In this document: positions 1 through 9,551 of the stretch, in pieces
How positions within the stretch are numbered: the first letter of the stretch is position 1
Layout of the letters: the number at the start of each line of letters is the position of its first letter
Assembly (NCBI GenBank): GCA_004555145.1
Contig: SFJB01000016.1
Location: 1 to 20,328, forward strand
Source of the DNA: Bacteroidales bacterium
GTDB taxonomy: Bacteria; Bacteroidota; Bacteroidia; Bacteroidales; UBA932
Length of the DNA: 20,328 bases
Reading direction: 5' to 3'
Position numbers and translations under genes: made by a program
Notes under the pieces: generated by a model
Told to the model about the DNA's origin: nothing
Database searches by the model: none
Seen by the model: only the letters and a program-made list of their open reading frames with translations

Positions 1-789
1 AACTATGCGGCCCATCTGATATATGTGCTGCTCCTTCCTCTGTTCTTCATTTCCTTCTGCTTCCTGTACAATCCGTTCGGCATCCAGGAGTTCTTCGACG
101 GCACGGGAGGCAAGTCCTTTGCCTTCCACGTGGTGATGCTTACCTGCATACAGATGGGCTCCCTTGCCCTTACCAGACTGGCTCTCTTCCTTATCCACAG
201 AAAGCTGAACATACTGTGGTGGCACTATATGATATGGTGCATCTCGGAGGTCCTCGTCCTGGCAGCCTTCATGGCCCTCTATACCACACTTTTCTTCGGC
301 AGGGATCTGCCTTTCTTCCCGTCCCTTTCCTATTGCCTCGAGTACTCATATCTGATACTCATTTATCCTTATCTCATCCTCACCCTGATACGCATAGGCA
401 TCAATCTCTCCAATGACCTTCAGTCGAGGGGCGTAGTCCGGGAAGACGAACTGGTGAAATTCTATGACGAGAACAAAAAACTCAGGATGACCATCGATCC
501 CGAGGCCATCCTGTATGTAAGTGCCGAAGCTAACTATCTCAAAATCCATTATCTGGAGAACGGCCGCATCAGGGAATTCCTGCTTAGGAACTCTATGAAA
601 AGCCTTGAAAACAACCCTTCGGCGAAGTCGCTCGTGCGCTGCCACAGGTCCTATTTCATCAATCCCCGCCAGGTGAGGGTGCTGAGCCGGAACAAGGAGG
701 GCTTCATCTATGCGGAGCTCCTTCCGGAGGATGCGGGCGGGATACCTGTGAGCAAGCAGTATTATGACAGGCTCTCGGATATGCTCTGA
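1..789 (+). CDS. Membrane-anchored LytTR-family DNA-binding protein (5' end outside window)
   Basis: The frame is open from base 1, so the true start is probably upstream; about 262 residues are visible. The N-terminal half has four hydrophobic stretches (roughly bases 10-75, 118-190, 205-295 and 320-405), consistent with a four-helix membrane domain. A short charged linker follows. The C-terminal ~100 residues (about bases 480-786) form a LytTR DNA-binding domain: ILYVSAEANYLKIHY, LRNSMKSLE, LVRCHRSYFIN, and a closing GGIPVSKQYYDRL all fit the family. LytTR domains bind DNA as transcription factors. Here there is no receiver domain and no histidine kinase, so the membrane domain presumably supplies signal input or localisation (inference). 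It converges on the GH2 gene, 17 bp away. GTG at 25 is a possible internal start, but the upstream codons continue the first membrane helix, so I treat the gene as truncated by the window edge. Confidence 0.85.
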   Translation, partial: NYAAHLIYVLLLPLFFISFCFLYNPFGIQEFFDGTGGKSFAFHVVMLTCIQMGSLALTRLALFLIHRKLNILWWHYMIWCISEVLVLAAFMALYTTLFFGRDLPFFPSLSYCLEYSYLILIYPYLILTLIRIGINLSNDLQSRGVVREDELVKFYDENKKLRMTIDPEAILYVSAEANYLKIHYLENGRIREFLLRNSMKSLENNPSAKSLVRCHRSYFINPRQVRVLSRNKEGFIYAELLPEDAGGIPVSKQYYDRLSDML

Positions 790-796
790 GAGCCTG
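768..796. terminator. Inverted repeat between convergent genes, possible bidirectional terminator
   Basis: CAGGCTCTC (768-776) and GAGAGCCTG (788-796) are perfect 9-bp complements around an 11-nt loop. The repeat spans the stop codon of the LytTR gene and lies just 3' of the GH2 stop. The stem is GC-rich, but neither strand has a good T-run after it, so it is a weak candidate for intrinsic termination. Confidence 0.4.
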
Positions 797-806
797 CCTG
801 CGCTAT

Positions 807-3353
807 CTATTTCGTCTTGATGTTGAGCTTGACGCTGGCGTAATCGGACTTCACGCTGAGGGTGACCGTGCCCTTTTCTCCCTTGACGGAGCGTATTACC
901 GCAAGGGCCTTGCCGTTGAACATAGCCTTGCGGCTGCCCTTCAGGGACAGGGTGTCCGCTGCGTCTCCATTGTCCACGCCAAAGAGCTCGCCGCAACCTT
1001 CCACGCTGAATTCCAGCATGTCGCAGGCCGTCGGTACTTCGAGCCCTCCCGCATCCACGGCTTCTACGGTGACGTAGCAGAGGTCGTAGCCGTCAGCCTC
1101 GATTGTCTTTCTGTCTGCAGTGAGCTTGAGGGTTACAGGCTCGCCGGTGGTGTACCTCGCATCGCGAGCTATTTCGTTGCCGTCCCTGTATGATACGGCT
1201 TCGATCTTTCCTGCCTCGAAAGGCACCTCGTTCCACTGCACGTGCAGCACGTCATCGGTCTTGGACTTGCGTCCCAAGGACTTTCCGTTCACGAAGAGCT
1301 CCACTTCGTCGGCGTTGTTGTAGTATGCCCAGATGTCGATTTTCTGGCCAGGTTCCCAGTTCCAGTGAGGGAAGAGGTGGAGGGTGGTCTCGTCGGTCCA
1401 CTCGGACTTGTACATCCAGTATGCGTCCTTAGGGAAGCCGGCAAGGTCAACCACGCCGAAATACGAGCTTCGGGACGGCCAGTCGTAAGGGGTAGGTTCG
1501 CCGAGGTAGTCGAAACCTGTCCAGAGGAAGGTGCCGGCGATGAAGTCGCGGTCGCGAACTGCAACCCAGGCGTCCTCGTGGGTATTGGCCCAAGGTGCGC
1601 TGCACACGTCGTATGCGGTGCACTGGTGGCTCTCAGGCTGGCCTTCGCCCCAATTTTCAGGGTTGTGCGCGCCATATACGTTGCCCGGGAGCAGCTGCTT
1701 CTTGGTGGACGGCTGGAGATATACACCGCGGCTGTTGAGCGCGGATGCGGTCTCGGAGCCGATGAGCGGCTTGTCAGGGAACCATACCCTGCAGGAATCG
1801 TAGAGCTGAGGGTGGTAGTTGAATCCGTACACGTCCAGGGCTCCGCTGCGCAGGAGGTTGTTGCCAGGCCATACTCCGTTGCAGCCGGCGGTCACGGCAC
1901 GGGTGGTGTCGAGCTGCTTTACCAGATCTACCATGTGCCTGGTCAGCAGTACGTTAGGGTTGTTCTCGGAACTGTCGTTGCCGCCCAGGGAATGGATGAA
2001 GTTGAGCAGAAGGTTGGCTTCCTCGGCGCTCAGGTTCTCTATCATATCGTCCCTGGTGTCGCTCTGCTCGATGATTTCGTTGCCCACGCTCCACATCACC
2101 ACGCTCGGGTGGTTGCGGTCGCGCCTGACGAAGTCCTGCACGTCGCGCACGTGCCACTCGTCGAAGAAGCGGGCGTAGTCGTAACGGGTCTTGCGCTTGC
2201 GCCACATGTCCATTGCCTCGTCCATCACCAGCAGCCCCATCTCGTCGCAGAGCTCGAGGAGCACCGGGGATGGAGGGTTGTGGGAAGTGCGTATTGCATT
2301 GACACCCATATCTTTAAGCATGCCGAGCTCGCGCTCCAGCGCCCTTCTGTGTACGGCGGTGCCTATGCAGCCCATATCGTGGTGCAGACATACGCCGAGG
2401 AGCTTGAGGTTCTCCCCGTTGAGGAAAAATCCCTTGTCGGTGTCCCAGGAGATGCTGCGTACGCCGAAGCGAGTGTCGTAGCGGTCCTTGAGCTCGCCGT
2501 CGGAGTATATTTCCAGTCGCAGGGTGTACAGCTCAGGATGGCCCGGCCCCCAGAGCTCAGGGTTTTTCAGGCTCAGGCTCTGCGCAACCGTGTTGTCGCC
2601 GGCGCTGAGGCTGAGCTTATCCTTGCGGCTCACGAGTTTGCGTCCGGATGGGGAAAGTATGCTGCAGCGCAGCTCCACGTCGTCCTTGGCGAGGCGGGAT
2701 ACGAGCTGGGCTTCGAGCTGCACAGAACAGCTTTCACTGCCGATTTCGGGCGTGGTTACGAAGGTGCCGTTGTAATCCACTGCCAGGTCGGAGGTGGTCA
2801 CCAGCCTGACGTCACGGTAAATGCCGCAGCCTGCGTACCAGCGTGAATTCGGCTGGTCGGAGTTGTCGCAGCGGACCGCAATCACGTTCCTGCCGCCTGC
2901 CTTGAGGTAAGGGGTGAGCTCGTATCGGAAGGAGCTGTATCCGTAAGGACGGGTGCCGAGCTTGTGACCGTTGATGTAAACCGTGCTGTTCATGAACACT
3001 CCGTCAAATTCGACATACACTCGCCTGAGCGGGTTGCCGTCTATATCCTTGCCTATTTCAGGGTAGTCGAAGGCTTTTCTGTACCAGCCTATGCCTCCCG
3101 GAAGTGCGCCCCCGGAAGCCCTGGAAGGATTATCTTTTGAGAATTCGCCTTCAATGCTCCAGTCGTGAGGGAGGTGGAGCTGACGCCAGAGGGAATCCTC
3201 ATAGTCTCTGAGTGCGTATTGCGGGTTGTCTCCCAGAATGAACTTCCAGCCGAAGTTGAAATCTTCGACCTGTCTGGGGGAGTTGCCCGCGTTTTGACCG
3301 CAGGCAGCGAGCATCAGCACTGCGACAGTCATAATGGTTAGGGTTTGTTTCAT
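807..3353 (-). CDS. GH2 family lipoprotein glycosidase, probable beta-galactosidase
   Basis: 848 aa. The N-terminus is a lipoprotein signal with lipobox LAAC, lipidated Cys18. No acidic run follows the Cys, so a periplasm-facing location is more likely than surface export (inference). The order of domains is GH2 sugar-binding (about 30-190, with GIGWYRKAF and RWYAGCGIYRDV), Ig-like sandwich (about 195-300), TIM barrel (about 305-620), then a DUF4982-like segment (about 655-735) and a C-terminal Ig-like domain. The family signature is around residues 353-381 (NAIRTSHNPPS, then MDEAMDMW). The acid/base is Glu426 in WSVGNEI and the nucleophile Glu534 in LIGSETAS. Architecture and length match Bacteroidetes GH2 enzymes annotated as beta-galactosidase; beta-glucuronidase or another exo-beta-glycosidase cannot be excluded. 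It is a lone gene with no SusC/SusD partner in view. Its promoter shares a short region with secA. Confidence 0.93.
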   Translation of the reverse strand: MKQTLTIMTVAVLMLAACGQNAGNSPRQVEDFNFGWKFILGDNPQYALRDYEDSLWRQLHLPHDWSIEGEFSKDNPSRASGGALPGGIGWYRKAFDYPEIGKDIDGNPLRRVYVEFDGVFMNSTVYINGHKLGTRPYGYSSFRYELTPYLKAGGRNVIAVRCDNSDQPNSRWYAGCGIYRDVRLVTTSDLAVDYNGTFVTTPEIGSESCSVQLEAQLVSRLAKDDVELRCSILSPSGRKLVSRKDKLSLSAGDNTVAQSLSLKNPELWGPGHPELYTLRLEIYSDGELKDRYDTRFGVRSISWDTDKGFFLNGENLKLLGVCLHHDMGCIGTAVHRRALERELGMLKDMGVNAIRTSHNPPSPVLLELCDEMGLLVMDEAMDMWRKRKTRYDYARFFDEWHVRDVQDFVRRDRNHPSVVMWSVGNEIIEQSDTRDDMIENLSAEEANLLLNFIHSLGGNDSSENNPNVLLTRHMVDLVKQLDTTRAVTAGCNGVWPGNNLLRSGALDVYGFNYHPQLYDSCRVWFPDKPLIGSETASALNSRGVYLQPSTKKQLLPGNVYGAHNPENWGEGQPESHQCTAYDVCSAPWANTHEDAWVAVRDRDFIAGTFLWTGFDYLGEPTPYDWPSRSSYFGVVDLAGFPKDAYWMYKSEWTDETTLHLFPHWNWEPGQKIDIWAYYNNADEVELFVNGKSLGRKSKTDDVLHVQWNEVPFEAGKIEAVSYRDGNEIARDARYTTGEPVTLKLTADRKTIEADGYDLCYVTVEAVDAGGLEVPTACDMLEFSVEGCGELFGVDNGDAADTLSLKGSRKAMFNGKALAVIRSVKGEKGTVTLSVKSDYASVKLNIKTK

Positions 3354-3365
3354 TGTCGGTTATTT

Positions 3366-3382
3366 TTTGTTGATACAACAAA
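3366..3382. promoter_or_regulatory. Perfect 7-3-7 palindrome in divergent promoter region
   Basis: TTTGTTG, spacer ATA, CAACAAA: a perfect inverted repeat. Its left end contains the secA -33 TTTG, and its right arm overlaps the GH2-gene -7 element on the minus strand. It could be an operator able to affect either promoter. Part of the symmetry could come simply from two opposed TTTG promoter elements. Confidence 0.4.
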
Positions 3383-3386
3383 TATA
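3379..3386 (-). promoter_or_regulatory. Probable -7 element for the GH2 gene
   Basis: On the minus strand this reads TATATTTG, matching TAnnTTTG, 26 nt before the GH2 ATG at 3353. No TTTG -33 box sits at the expected distance (about 3406-3409), so only half of the promoter is supported. Confidence 0.45.
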
Positions 3387-3419
3387 GTTATATTTGCGAG
3401 AATATAAAACAAGGAATAA

Positions 3420-6400
3420 ATGTCACTTACGTCGATAATTGGAAAAATGTTCGGGTCCAAGGCGGACCGAGACCTCAAGTCGGTCAAGCCGATACTTGAG
3501 AAGATACTTGCGATATATCCTGAAATAGACAAACTCAGCGATGACGGGCTCAGGTCCCGCAGCGAAGCCTTGAAGGTGAAGCTCAGAGAGGTGGAGGAGC
3601 CTTTCGAGAAGCGTATCGCCCAGATCAAGGAAGAACTCAACAAGGATATCCCCGTGTCGGAGAAGGAAGATCTCGCATCCGAGAGCGACAAGCTCGTAAA
3701 GGATGAGGACGAGGCGATCGAGAAGTGCCTTTCTGAAATCCTTCCTGAGGCTTTCGCCATCGTGAAATCCACCGCAAGGCGTTTCAAGGAGAATCCTGAG
3801 ATCACTGTCAAGGCCAGCGATTTCGACCGTGAGCTCTCCATCAACCACGACTTCGTGCGCATAGAGGGGGACAATGCCATATACTCCAACCATTGGATTG
3901 CCGGAGGCAACGAGGTGAAGTGGGATATGGTGCACTACGACGTGCAGCTCATCGGTGGTATAGCCCTGCACCAGGGAAAGATAGCCGAGATGGCGACAGG
4001 TGAGGGAAAGACCCTCGTGGCCACCCTCCCGGTATTCCTCAACGCCCTCGCGGGCAAGGGAGTGCACGTGGTCACGGTGAATGACTACCTATCCAAGCGA
4101 GACTCCGAGTGGATGGGTCCCCTGTATATGTTCCACGGACTTTCGGTGGACTGCATCGACAAGCATCAGCCAAATTCCAAGGCGCGCAGAAAGGCCTATG
4201 AGTGCGACATCACCTTTGGCACCAACAACGAGTTCGGCTTTGATTACCTCCGCGACAATATGGTGGTGACCGAGGAGGACCTCGTGCAGCGCAAACACCA
4301 CTACGCCATCGTGGACGAGGTGGACTCCGTGCTCATCGACGATGCCCGTACCCCGCTCATCATCTCCGGTCCGGTGGCGCAGAGCAAGTCCGACGAAGCC
4401 CAGTTCCTCGAGTTCAGGCCTTATGTGGAGAAGCTCTACCAGGCCCAGAGGGCCCTCATCAACCAGACTCTCAACGAGGCCCGCAAGCTTATCGCCGCAG
4501 GCGACGAGGCGGAGGGAGGAAAGCTCCTCCTGCGTGCCCACAAGGGACTTCCGAAATACCAGCCTCTCATCAAGTACCTTTCAGAGCCGGGCATAAAGAC
4601 CCTGCTCCAGAAGGCCGAGAACTACTATATGCAGGACAACGAGAAGGAGATGCCGGTGGTCACCGACCCGCTCTACTTCGTCATCAACGAGCAGCTCAAC
4701 ACCGTGGATATGACCGACAAGGGCCACGACGTGCTCGCAAATGCCGTGGGCAACGACAACTTCTTCGTGCTTCCCGACGTGGGCCTTATGACAGCGGAAA
4801 TCGAGCATTCAGGGCTCAGTCCTGAGGAGAAGCAGCTCAAGAAGGACGAGCTCCGTATGGACTTCTCCACCAAGAGCGAGCGCGTGCACACGGTGATACA
4901 ACTCCTCAAGGCCTACACGATGTTCGAGAAGGATGTGGACTACGTGATAATGGACGGCAAGGTGAAGATCGTGGATGAGTCCACCGGCCGCATTATGGAA
5001 GGTCGCCGCTGGAGCGACGGACTCCACCAGGCCGTGGAGGCAAAGGAAAACGTGAAGGTCGAAGGCATCACCCAGACCTTCGCGACCATTACCCTGCAGA
5101 ACTACTTCCGTATGTATCACAAGCTCGCCGGCATGACCGGTACCGCTGAGACGGAAGCGGGCGAGTTCTGGAGCATATACAAGCTGGACGTGATGGTAAT
5201 CCCTACCAACCGTCCCGTAATCCGCGACGACCAGGGAGACCGCATCTACAAGACCAAGAAGGCGAAGTTCGCCGCTGTGATAGACAGGATAGTTGAGCTC
5301 ACCAAGGCAGGCCGTCCTGTGCTCGTGGGTACCTCCGACGTCGAAACTTCCGAGCTCCTGAGCCGTATGCTCAGGATGAGGGGCATCAAGCACAACGTCC
5401 TGAATGCCAAGGAGCACGCACGCGAAGCCGAGATCGTGGCCCAGGCAGGACAGAGTTCCACCGTCACGATTGCGACCAATATGGCGGGACGCGGTACCGA
5501 CATCAAGCTCTCCGATGAGGTCAAGAAGGCCGGTGGCCTTGCGATTCTCGGCACTGAGCGCCACGACTCACGACGCGTTGACCGCCAGCTCAGAGGCCGT
5601 GCCGGCCGTCAGGGAGACCCGGGTTCATCTACCTTCTACCTCTCCCTCGAGGACGATCTCATGCGTCTGTTCGGCGCCGACAATATCGCCAAGATGGTGG
5701 ACAGGCTGGGAATGGAGGAGAACGACGTGCTTGAGGCGAAAATGCTCACCAAGGCCGTGGAGAACGCCCAGAAGAAGAAGGAGGAAATCAACTTCGGTTC
5801 CCGAAAGCATCTGCTCGAATATGACGACGTGATGAACTATCAGCGTGAGGCCATATACTCCCGCCGCAGGAATGCAATCAGCGGCGACAAGATCGAGATC
5901 GACCTCCGCAATATGATGATAGACAGCGCCTCACTCTTTGTGGATGCCAACAAAGCCCTCTCTTTCGAGGATTTCAACACCAATCTTATCGCAGAGTTCT
6001 CCATCGATTGCGGATTCGACGAGGAATTCTACAGGAAGGCCAAGCCTGACGAGCTCAAGGACAGGCTCTGCGAGCAGATGGAGTCCGAATACAGGAGAAG
6101 GATGGACACTTTGGTGACAAAGCTCAATCCTATCATCAGGGACGTTTACGAGAAGCATTCCAAACTCTATCAGAACATAGCCATCCCGGTATCTGACGGC
6201 ATCAAGCAGATGACCCTCTCCGTCAATCTGGAGAAGGCCTACAATTCCGACGGCCGCGAGATAGCCAAGACTCTCACAAGGAACATCATACTCTTCCAGA
6301 TTGACGACCACTGGAAGTCCCACTTGCGCGATATGGATGACCTCAAACAGAGCGTGCAGACGGCATCCTACGAGCAGAAGGACCCGGTTGTCGTATATAA

Positions 6401-6695
6401 GCTGGAGGGTTACAACCTATTCGCGTCCATGCTCGAGGAGCTCAACCGCGATGTGCTGTCCTTCCTCCTGAAGGTTTTCGTGCCGCTTTCCGACCGTCCT
6501 CAGCAGGCTCCGTCCCAGGTGCGTCCGCGCACTGATATGAGCCAGATGCGCACCAGCCGCAACGATCTGAGCACCAACGGGGAGCAGAAGGCGAAGACTC
6601 CGGTGAAGGTGGACAGGCAGGTGGGTAGGAACGACCCTTGCCCTTGCGGAAGCGGCAAGAAGTACAAGAACTGCCACGGCAGGATGGAACAGTAA
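3420..6695 (+). CDS. secA: Preprotein translocase ATPase SecA
   Basis: 1091 aa. SecA is the motor ATPase that pushes unfolded preproteins through SecYEG at the inner membrane. Walker A is MATGEGKT (residues 191-198) and the DEVD box is at 299-302, followed by SVLIDDARTPLIISGP. The preprotein cross-linking region, second nucleotide-binding fold (TNMAGRGTDIKL; RQLRGRAGRQGDPGSS) and helical scaffold follow. The C-terminus is a zinc-binding SecB/ribosome-type tail, with Cys1074, Cys1076, Cys1085 and His1086. The protein is about 190 residues longer than E. coli SecA. Extra charged segments, near residues 60-100 and about 340-420, resemble those usual in Bacteroidetes SecA. ATG 3420 gives a normal N-terminus (SLTSIIGKMFGSKADRDLK) and lies just after a strong promoter. 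The bactofilin gene follows after 18 bp, so they are probably co-transcribed. Confidence 0.98.
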   Translation: MSLTSIIGKMFGSKADRDLKSVKPILEKILAIYPEIDKLSDDGLRSRSEALKVKLREVEEPFEKRIAQIKEELNKDIPVSEKEDLASESDKLVKDEDEAIEKCLSEILPEAFAIVKSTARRFKENPEITVKASDFDRELSINHDFVRIEGDNAIYSNHWIAGGNEVKWDMVHYDVQLIGGIALHQGKIAEMATGEGKTLVATLPVFLNALAGKGVHVVTVNDYLSKRDSEWMGPLYMFHGLSVDCIDKHQPNSKARRKAYECDITFGTNNEFGFDYLRDNMVVTEEDLVQRKHHYAIVDEVDSVLIDDARTPLIISGPVAQSKSDEAQFLEFRPYVEKLYQAQRALINQTLNEARKLIAAGDEAEGGKLLLRAHKGLPKYQPLIKYLSEPGIKTLLQKAENYYMQDNEKEMPVVTDPLYFVINEQLNTVDMTDKGHDVLANAVGNDNFFVLPDVGLMTAEIEHSGLSPEEKQLKKDELRMDFSTKSERVHTVIQLLKAYTMFEKDVDYVIMDGKVKIVDESTGRIMEGRRWSDGLHQAVEAKENVKVEGITQTFATITLQNYFRMYHKLAGMTGTAETEAGEFWSIYKLDVMVIPTNRPVIRDDQGDRIYKTKKAKFAAVIDRIVELTKAGRPVLVGTSDVETSELLSRMLRMRGIKHNVLNAKEHAREAEIVAQAGQSSTVTIATNMAGRGTDIKLSDEVKKAGGLAILGTERHDSRRVDRQLRGRAGRQGDPGSSTFYLSLEDDLMRLFGADNIAKMVDRLGMEENDVLEAKMLTKAVENAQKKKEEINFGSRKHLLEYDDVMNYQREAIYSRRRNAISGDKIEIDLRNMMIDSASLFVDANKALSFEDFNTNLIAEFSIDCGFDEEFYRKAKPDELKDRLCEQMESEYRRRMDTLVTKLNPIIRDVYEKHSKLYQNIAIPVSDGIKQMTLSVNLEKAYNSDGREIAKTLTRNIILFQIDDHWKSHLRDMDDLKQSVQTASYEQKDPVVVYKLEGYNLFASMLEELNRDVLSFLLKVFVPLSDRPQQAPSQVRPRTDMSQMRTSRNDLSTNGEQKAKTPVKVDRQVGRNDPCPCGSGKKYKNCHGRMEQ

Positions 6696-6713
6696 ATAAT
6701 AATCACAGACGAT

Positions 6714-7139
6714 ATGCAGAAAATTCAAGACCAGGGAGTGAACGTCAATGACGTTACCCGCATTTCCAAAGGCGCATCCATCAAGGGCGACTTGATTTCG
6801 GCTACCGACATCAGGGTTGACGGCAATATCGACGGCAGCCTATTCTCAGAAGGGAAAATTGTTGTGGGTGAGCCTGCACAGCTTACAGGCAGCCTCTTTT
6901 GCACAAATCTGGATTTCTGGGGCAAGATGGACGGAGACATATACATCAAGGATACCCTCAGCCTGAAGAGCACTTCCGTAGTCAACGGAAACATACGCGT
7001 GCATAAGCTCCAGGTAGAGATGGGTGCCCAGATCAACGGTACCTGCAAGATGATTTCCGAGCAGGAATACGACCAGCTTGCAGGAAAGTTTTCAAACAAA
7101 AAGCCTGAACCGGCAAAGGCTCAGGCTGCAAAGGCATAG
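6714..7139 (+). CDS. Bactofilin family polymer-forming cytoskeletal protein
   Basis: 141 aa. Bactofilins form nucleotide-independent filaments by end-to-end stacking of a right-handed beta-helix and act as scaffolds for cell-shape or wall enzymes. The core here, about residues 17-118, shows the repeating Gly/hydrophobic pattern: ISKGASIKGDLISATDIRVDG, then NIDGSLFSEGKIVVG, then repeats ending in GAQINGTCKM. Short flexible tails flank the core, and the last ~20 residues are rich in Lys, Pro and Ala, as is common in the family. The gene lies 18 bp after secA on the same strand and probably shares its promoter. No LytM peptidase or other cell-wall partner is next to it. Confidence 0.92.
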   Translation: MQKIQDQGVNVNDVTRISKGASIKGDLISATDIRVDGNIDGSLFSEGKIVVGEPAQLTGSLFCTNLDFWGKMDGDIYIKDTLSLKSTSVVNGNIRVHKLQVEMGAQINGTCKMISEQEYDQLAGKFSNKKPEPAKAQAAKA

Positions 7140-7148
7140 AAGCCGCTT

Positions 7149-8801
<1,653 letters not shown>

Positions 8802-8848
8802 AAGTGAATATTTTATACGTTCTTTCAAATGAAACTCCAAACAAACCC

Positions 8849-8856
8849 CAAATTTA
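8849..8856 (-). promoter_or_regulatory. Probable -7 element of glnS
   Basis: The minus strand reads TAAATTTG, matching TAnnTTTG, 48 nt upstream of the glnS ATG. No clear TTTG is found 19-21 nt further upstream. Confidence 0.45.
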
Positions 8857-8879
8857 GAAAAAACTTCGTAAAGAATTCG

Positions 8880-8887
8880 TATTTTTG
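8880..8887 (+). promoter_or_regulatory. Probable -7 element of the DUF1963 / steroid-reductase operon
   Basis: TATTTTTG matches TAnnTTTG and lies 17 nt before the ATG at 8905, which would give a leader of only about 10 nt. The -33 box is not recognisable. This is the only promoter-like site seen before the six-gene plus-strand run. Confidence 0.45.
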
Positions 8888-8904
8888 TGCTACATTTACG
8901 AAAT

Positions 8905-9543
8905 ATGGCTATAAAACTGACAATTAAAAAAACGGACTCCAATCTCTTCTGCTGCAGCAAATGGTGGGGCAATCCCGACCTGCCTCCGCAGGTGGAGTAT
9001 CCTACTTTCAAGTACACTGACGAAAACGGCAACGAGGACGAGTATCCGCTCACTTTCATATGCCAGATAGATTGCGCCGACATCGCCGGACTGGACCCTG
9101 AAGGAAGGCTCCCGCACGAGGGTATGCTGTATTTCTTCGCGGCCATAGACTATTTCCTCGGCTACGATTGCCCTGAACATTTCCCCCTGGGAAAATGGGA
9201 CAGGAAGGGAGTAGTGGTGAAATACAGCAAAAGCGTCAATATGGAGACCTTCAATAGCTGCATACTTGTCGATGATGAGGACAATGAGCTCGCCGAGCCG
9301 GAGTTGGCCATAGAGTTCAGCGCCTGCGACGACAGGGAAAATGGGCATATTCTTCTTGGAAAACCTTTCTATGAGGACGTGGAAAATGATTGCGAGGGAT
9401 GCTGCAACCTGCTGCAGATAGACGAGGATGACGAGCTTGGCATACGTTTCTATGACTGCGGCACCTTCAACATAATGATGAAGGAGAGCGATCTCAAGTT
9501 CGGTAACTGGAAGAGGGCTTTCGGCTATCTCTTCTCACTTTAA
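8905..9543 (+). CDS. DUF1963 (YwqG-like) protein
   Basis: 212 aa, acidic and Cys-rich, with no signal peptide or membrane segment. I assign it to the YwqG/DUF1963 family from the characteristic string of features: SKWWGNPDLPP (residues 18-28), a PLTFICQIDCADIA strand (48-61), PHEGMLYFFAAIDYF (70-84), LLQIDEDDELGIRFYDCGT (169-187) and a closing DLKFGNWKRAFGYLFS. Members have no settled function. ATG 8905 follows the probable -7 box; a GTG at 8887 in the same frame overlaps that box and is less likely. It is the first gene of the operon containing the 5-alpha-reductase homologue, with an 8-bp gap, so it is co-transcribed by position, though it need not share the pathway. Confidence 0.8.
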   Translation: MAIKLTIKKTDSNLFCCSKWWGNPDLPPQVEYPTFKYTDENGNEDEYPLTFICQIDCADIAGLDPEGRLPHEGMLYFFAAIDYFLGYDCPEHFPLGKWDRKGVVVKYSKSVNMETFNSCILVDDEDNELAEPELAIEFSACDDRENGHILLGKPFYEDVENDCEGCCNLLQIDEDDELGIRFYDCGTFNIMMKESDLKFGNWKRAFGYLFSL

Positions 9544-9551
9544 GCATTTCA

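Larger units (their letters stand above)
3366..3396 (+). promoter_or_regulatory. Bacteroidetes-type promoter of secA-bactofilin
   Basis: TTTG at 3366-3369, a 19-nt spacer, then TATATTTG at 3389-3396. This matches the Bacteroidetes consensus TTTG-N19-TAnnTTTG in both boxes and in spacing. Transcription would begin shortly after 3396, giving a leader of roughly 15-20 nt before the ATG at 3420. Confidence 0.75.

Noticed and set aside
1242..2846. Long open frame on the plus strand opposite the GH2 gene (534 codons)
   Set aside because: It is antisense to a well-supported GH2 enzyme, its translation is low-complexity Val/Ala/His/Glu-rich with no recognisable domain, and such frames arise from codon bias in GC-rich genes.
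8802..9146. N-terminal extension of glnS
   Set aside because: The extra 115 codons do not resemble GlnRS, cover the divergent promoter region and overlap the start of the DUF1963 gene; ATG 8801 gives the family's usual N-terminus.
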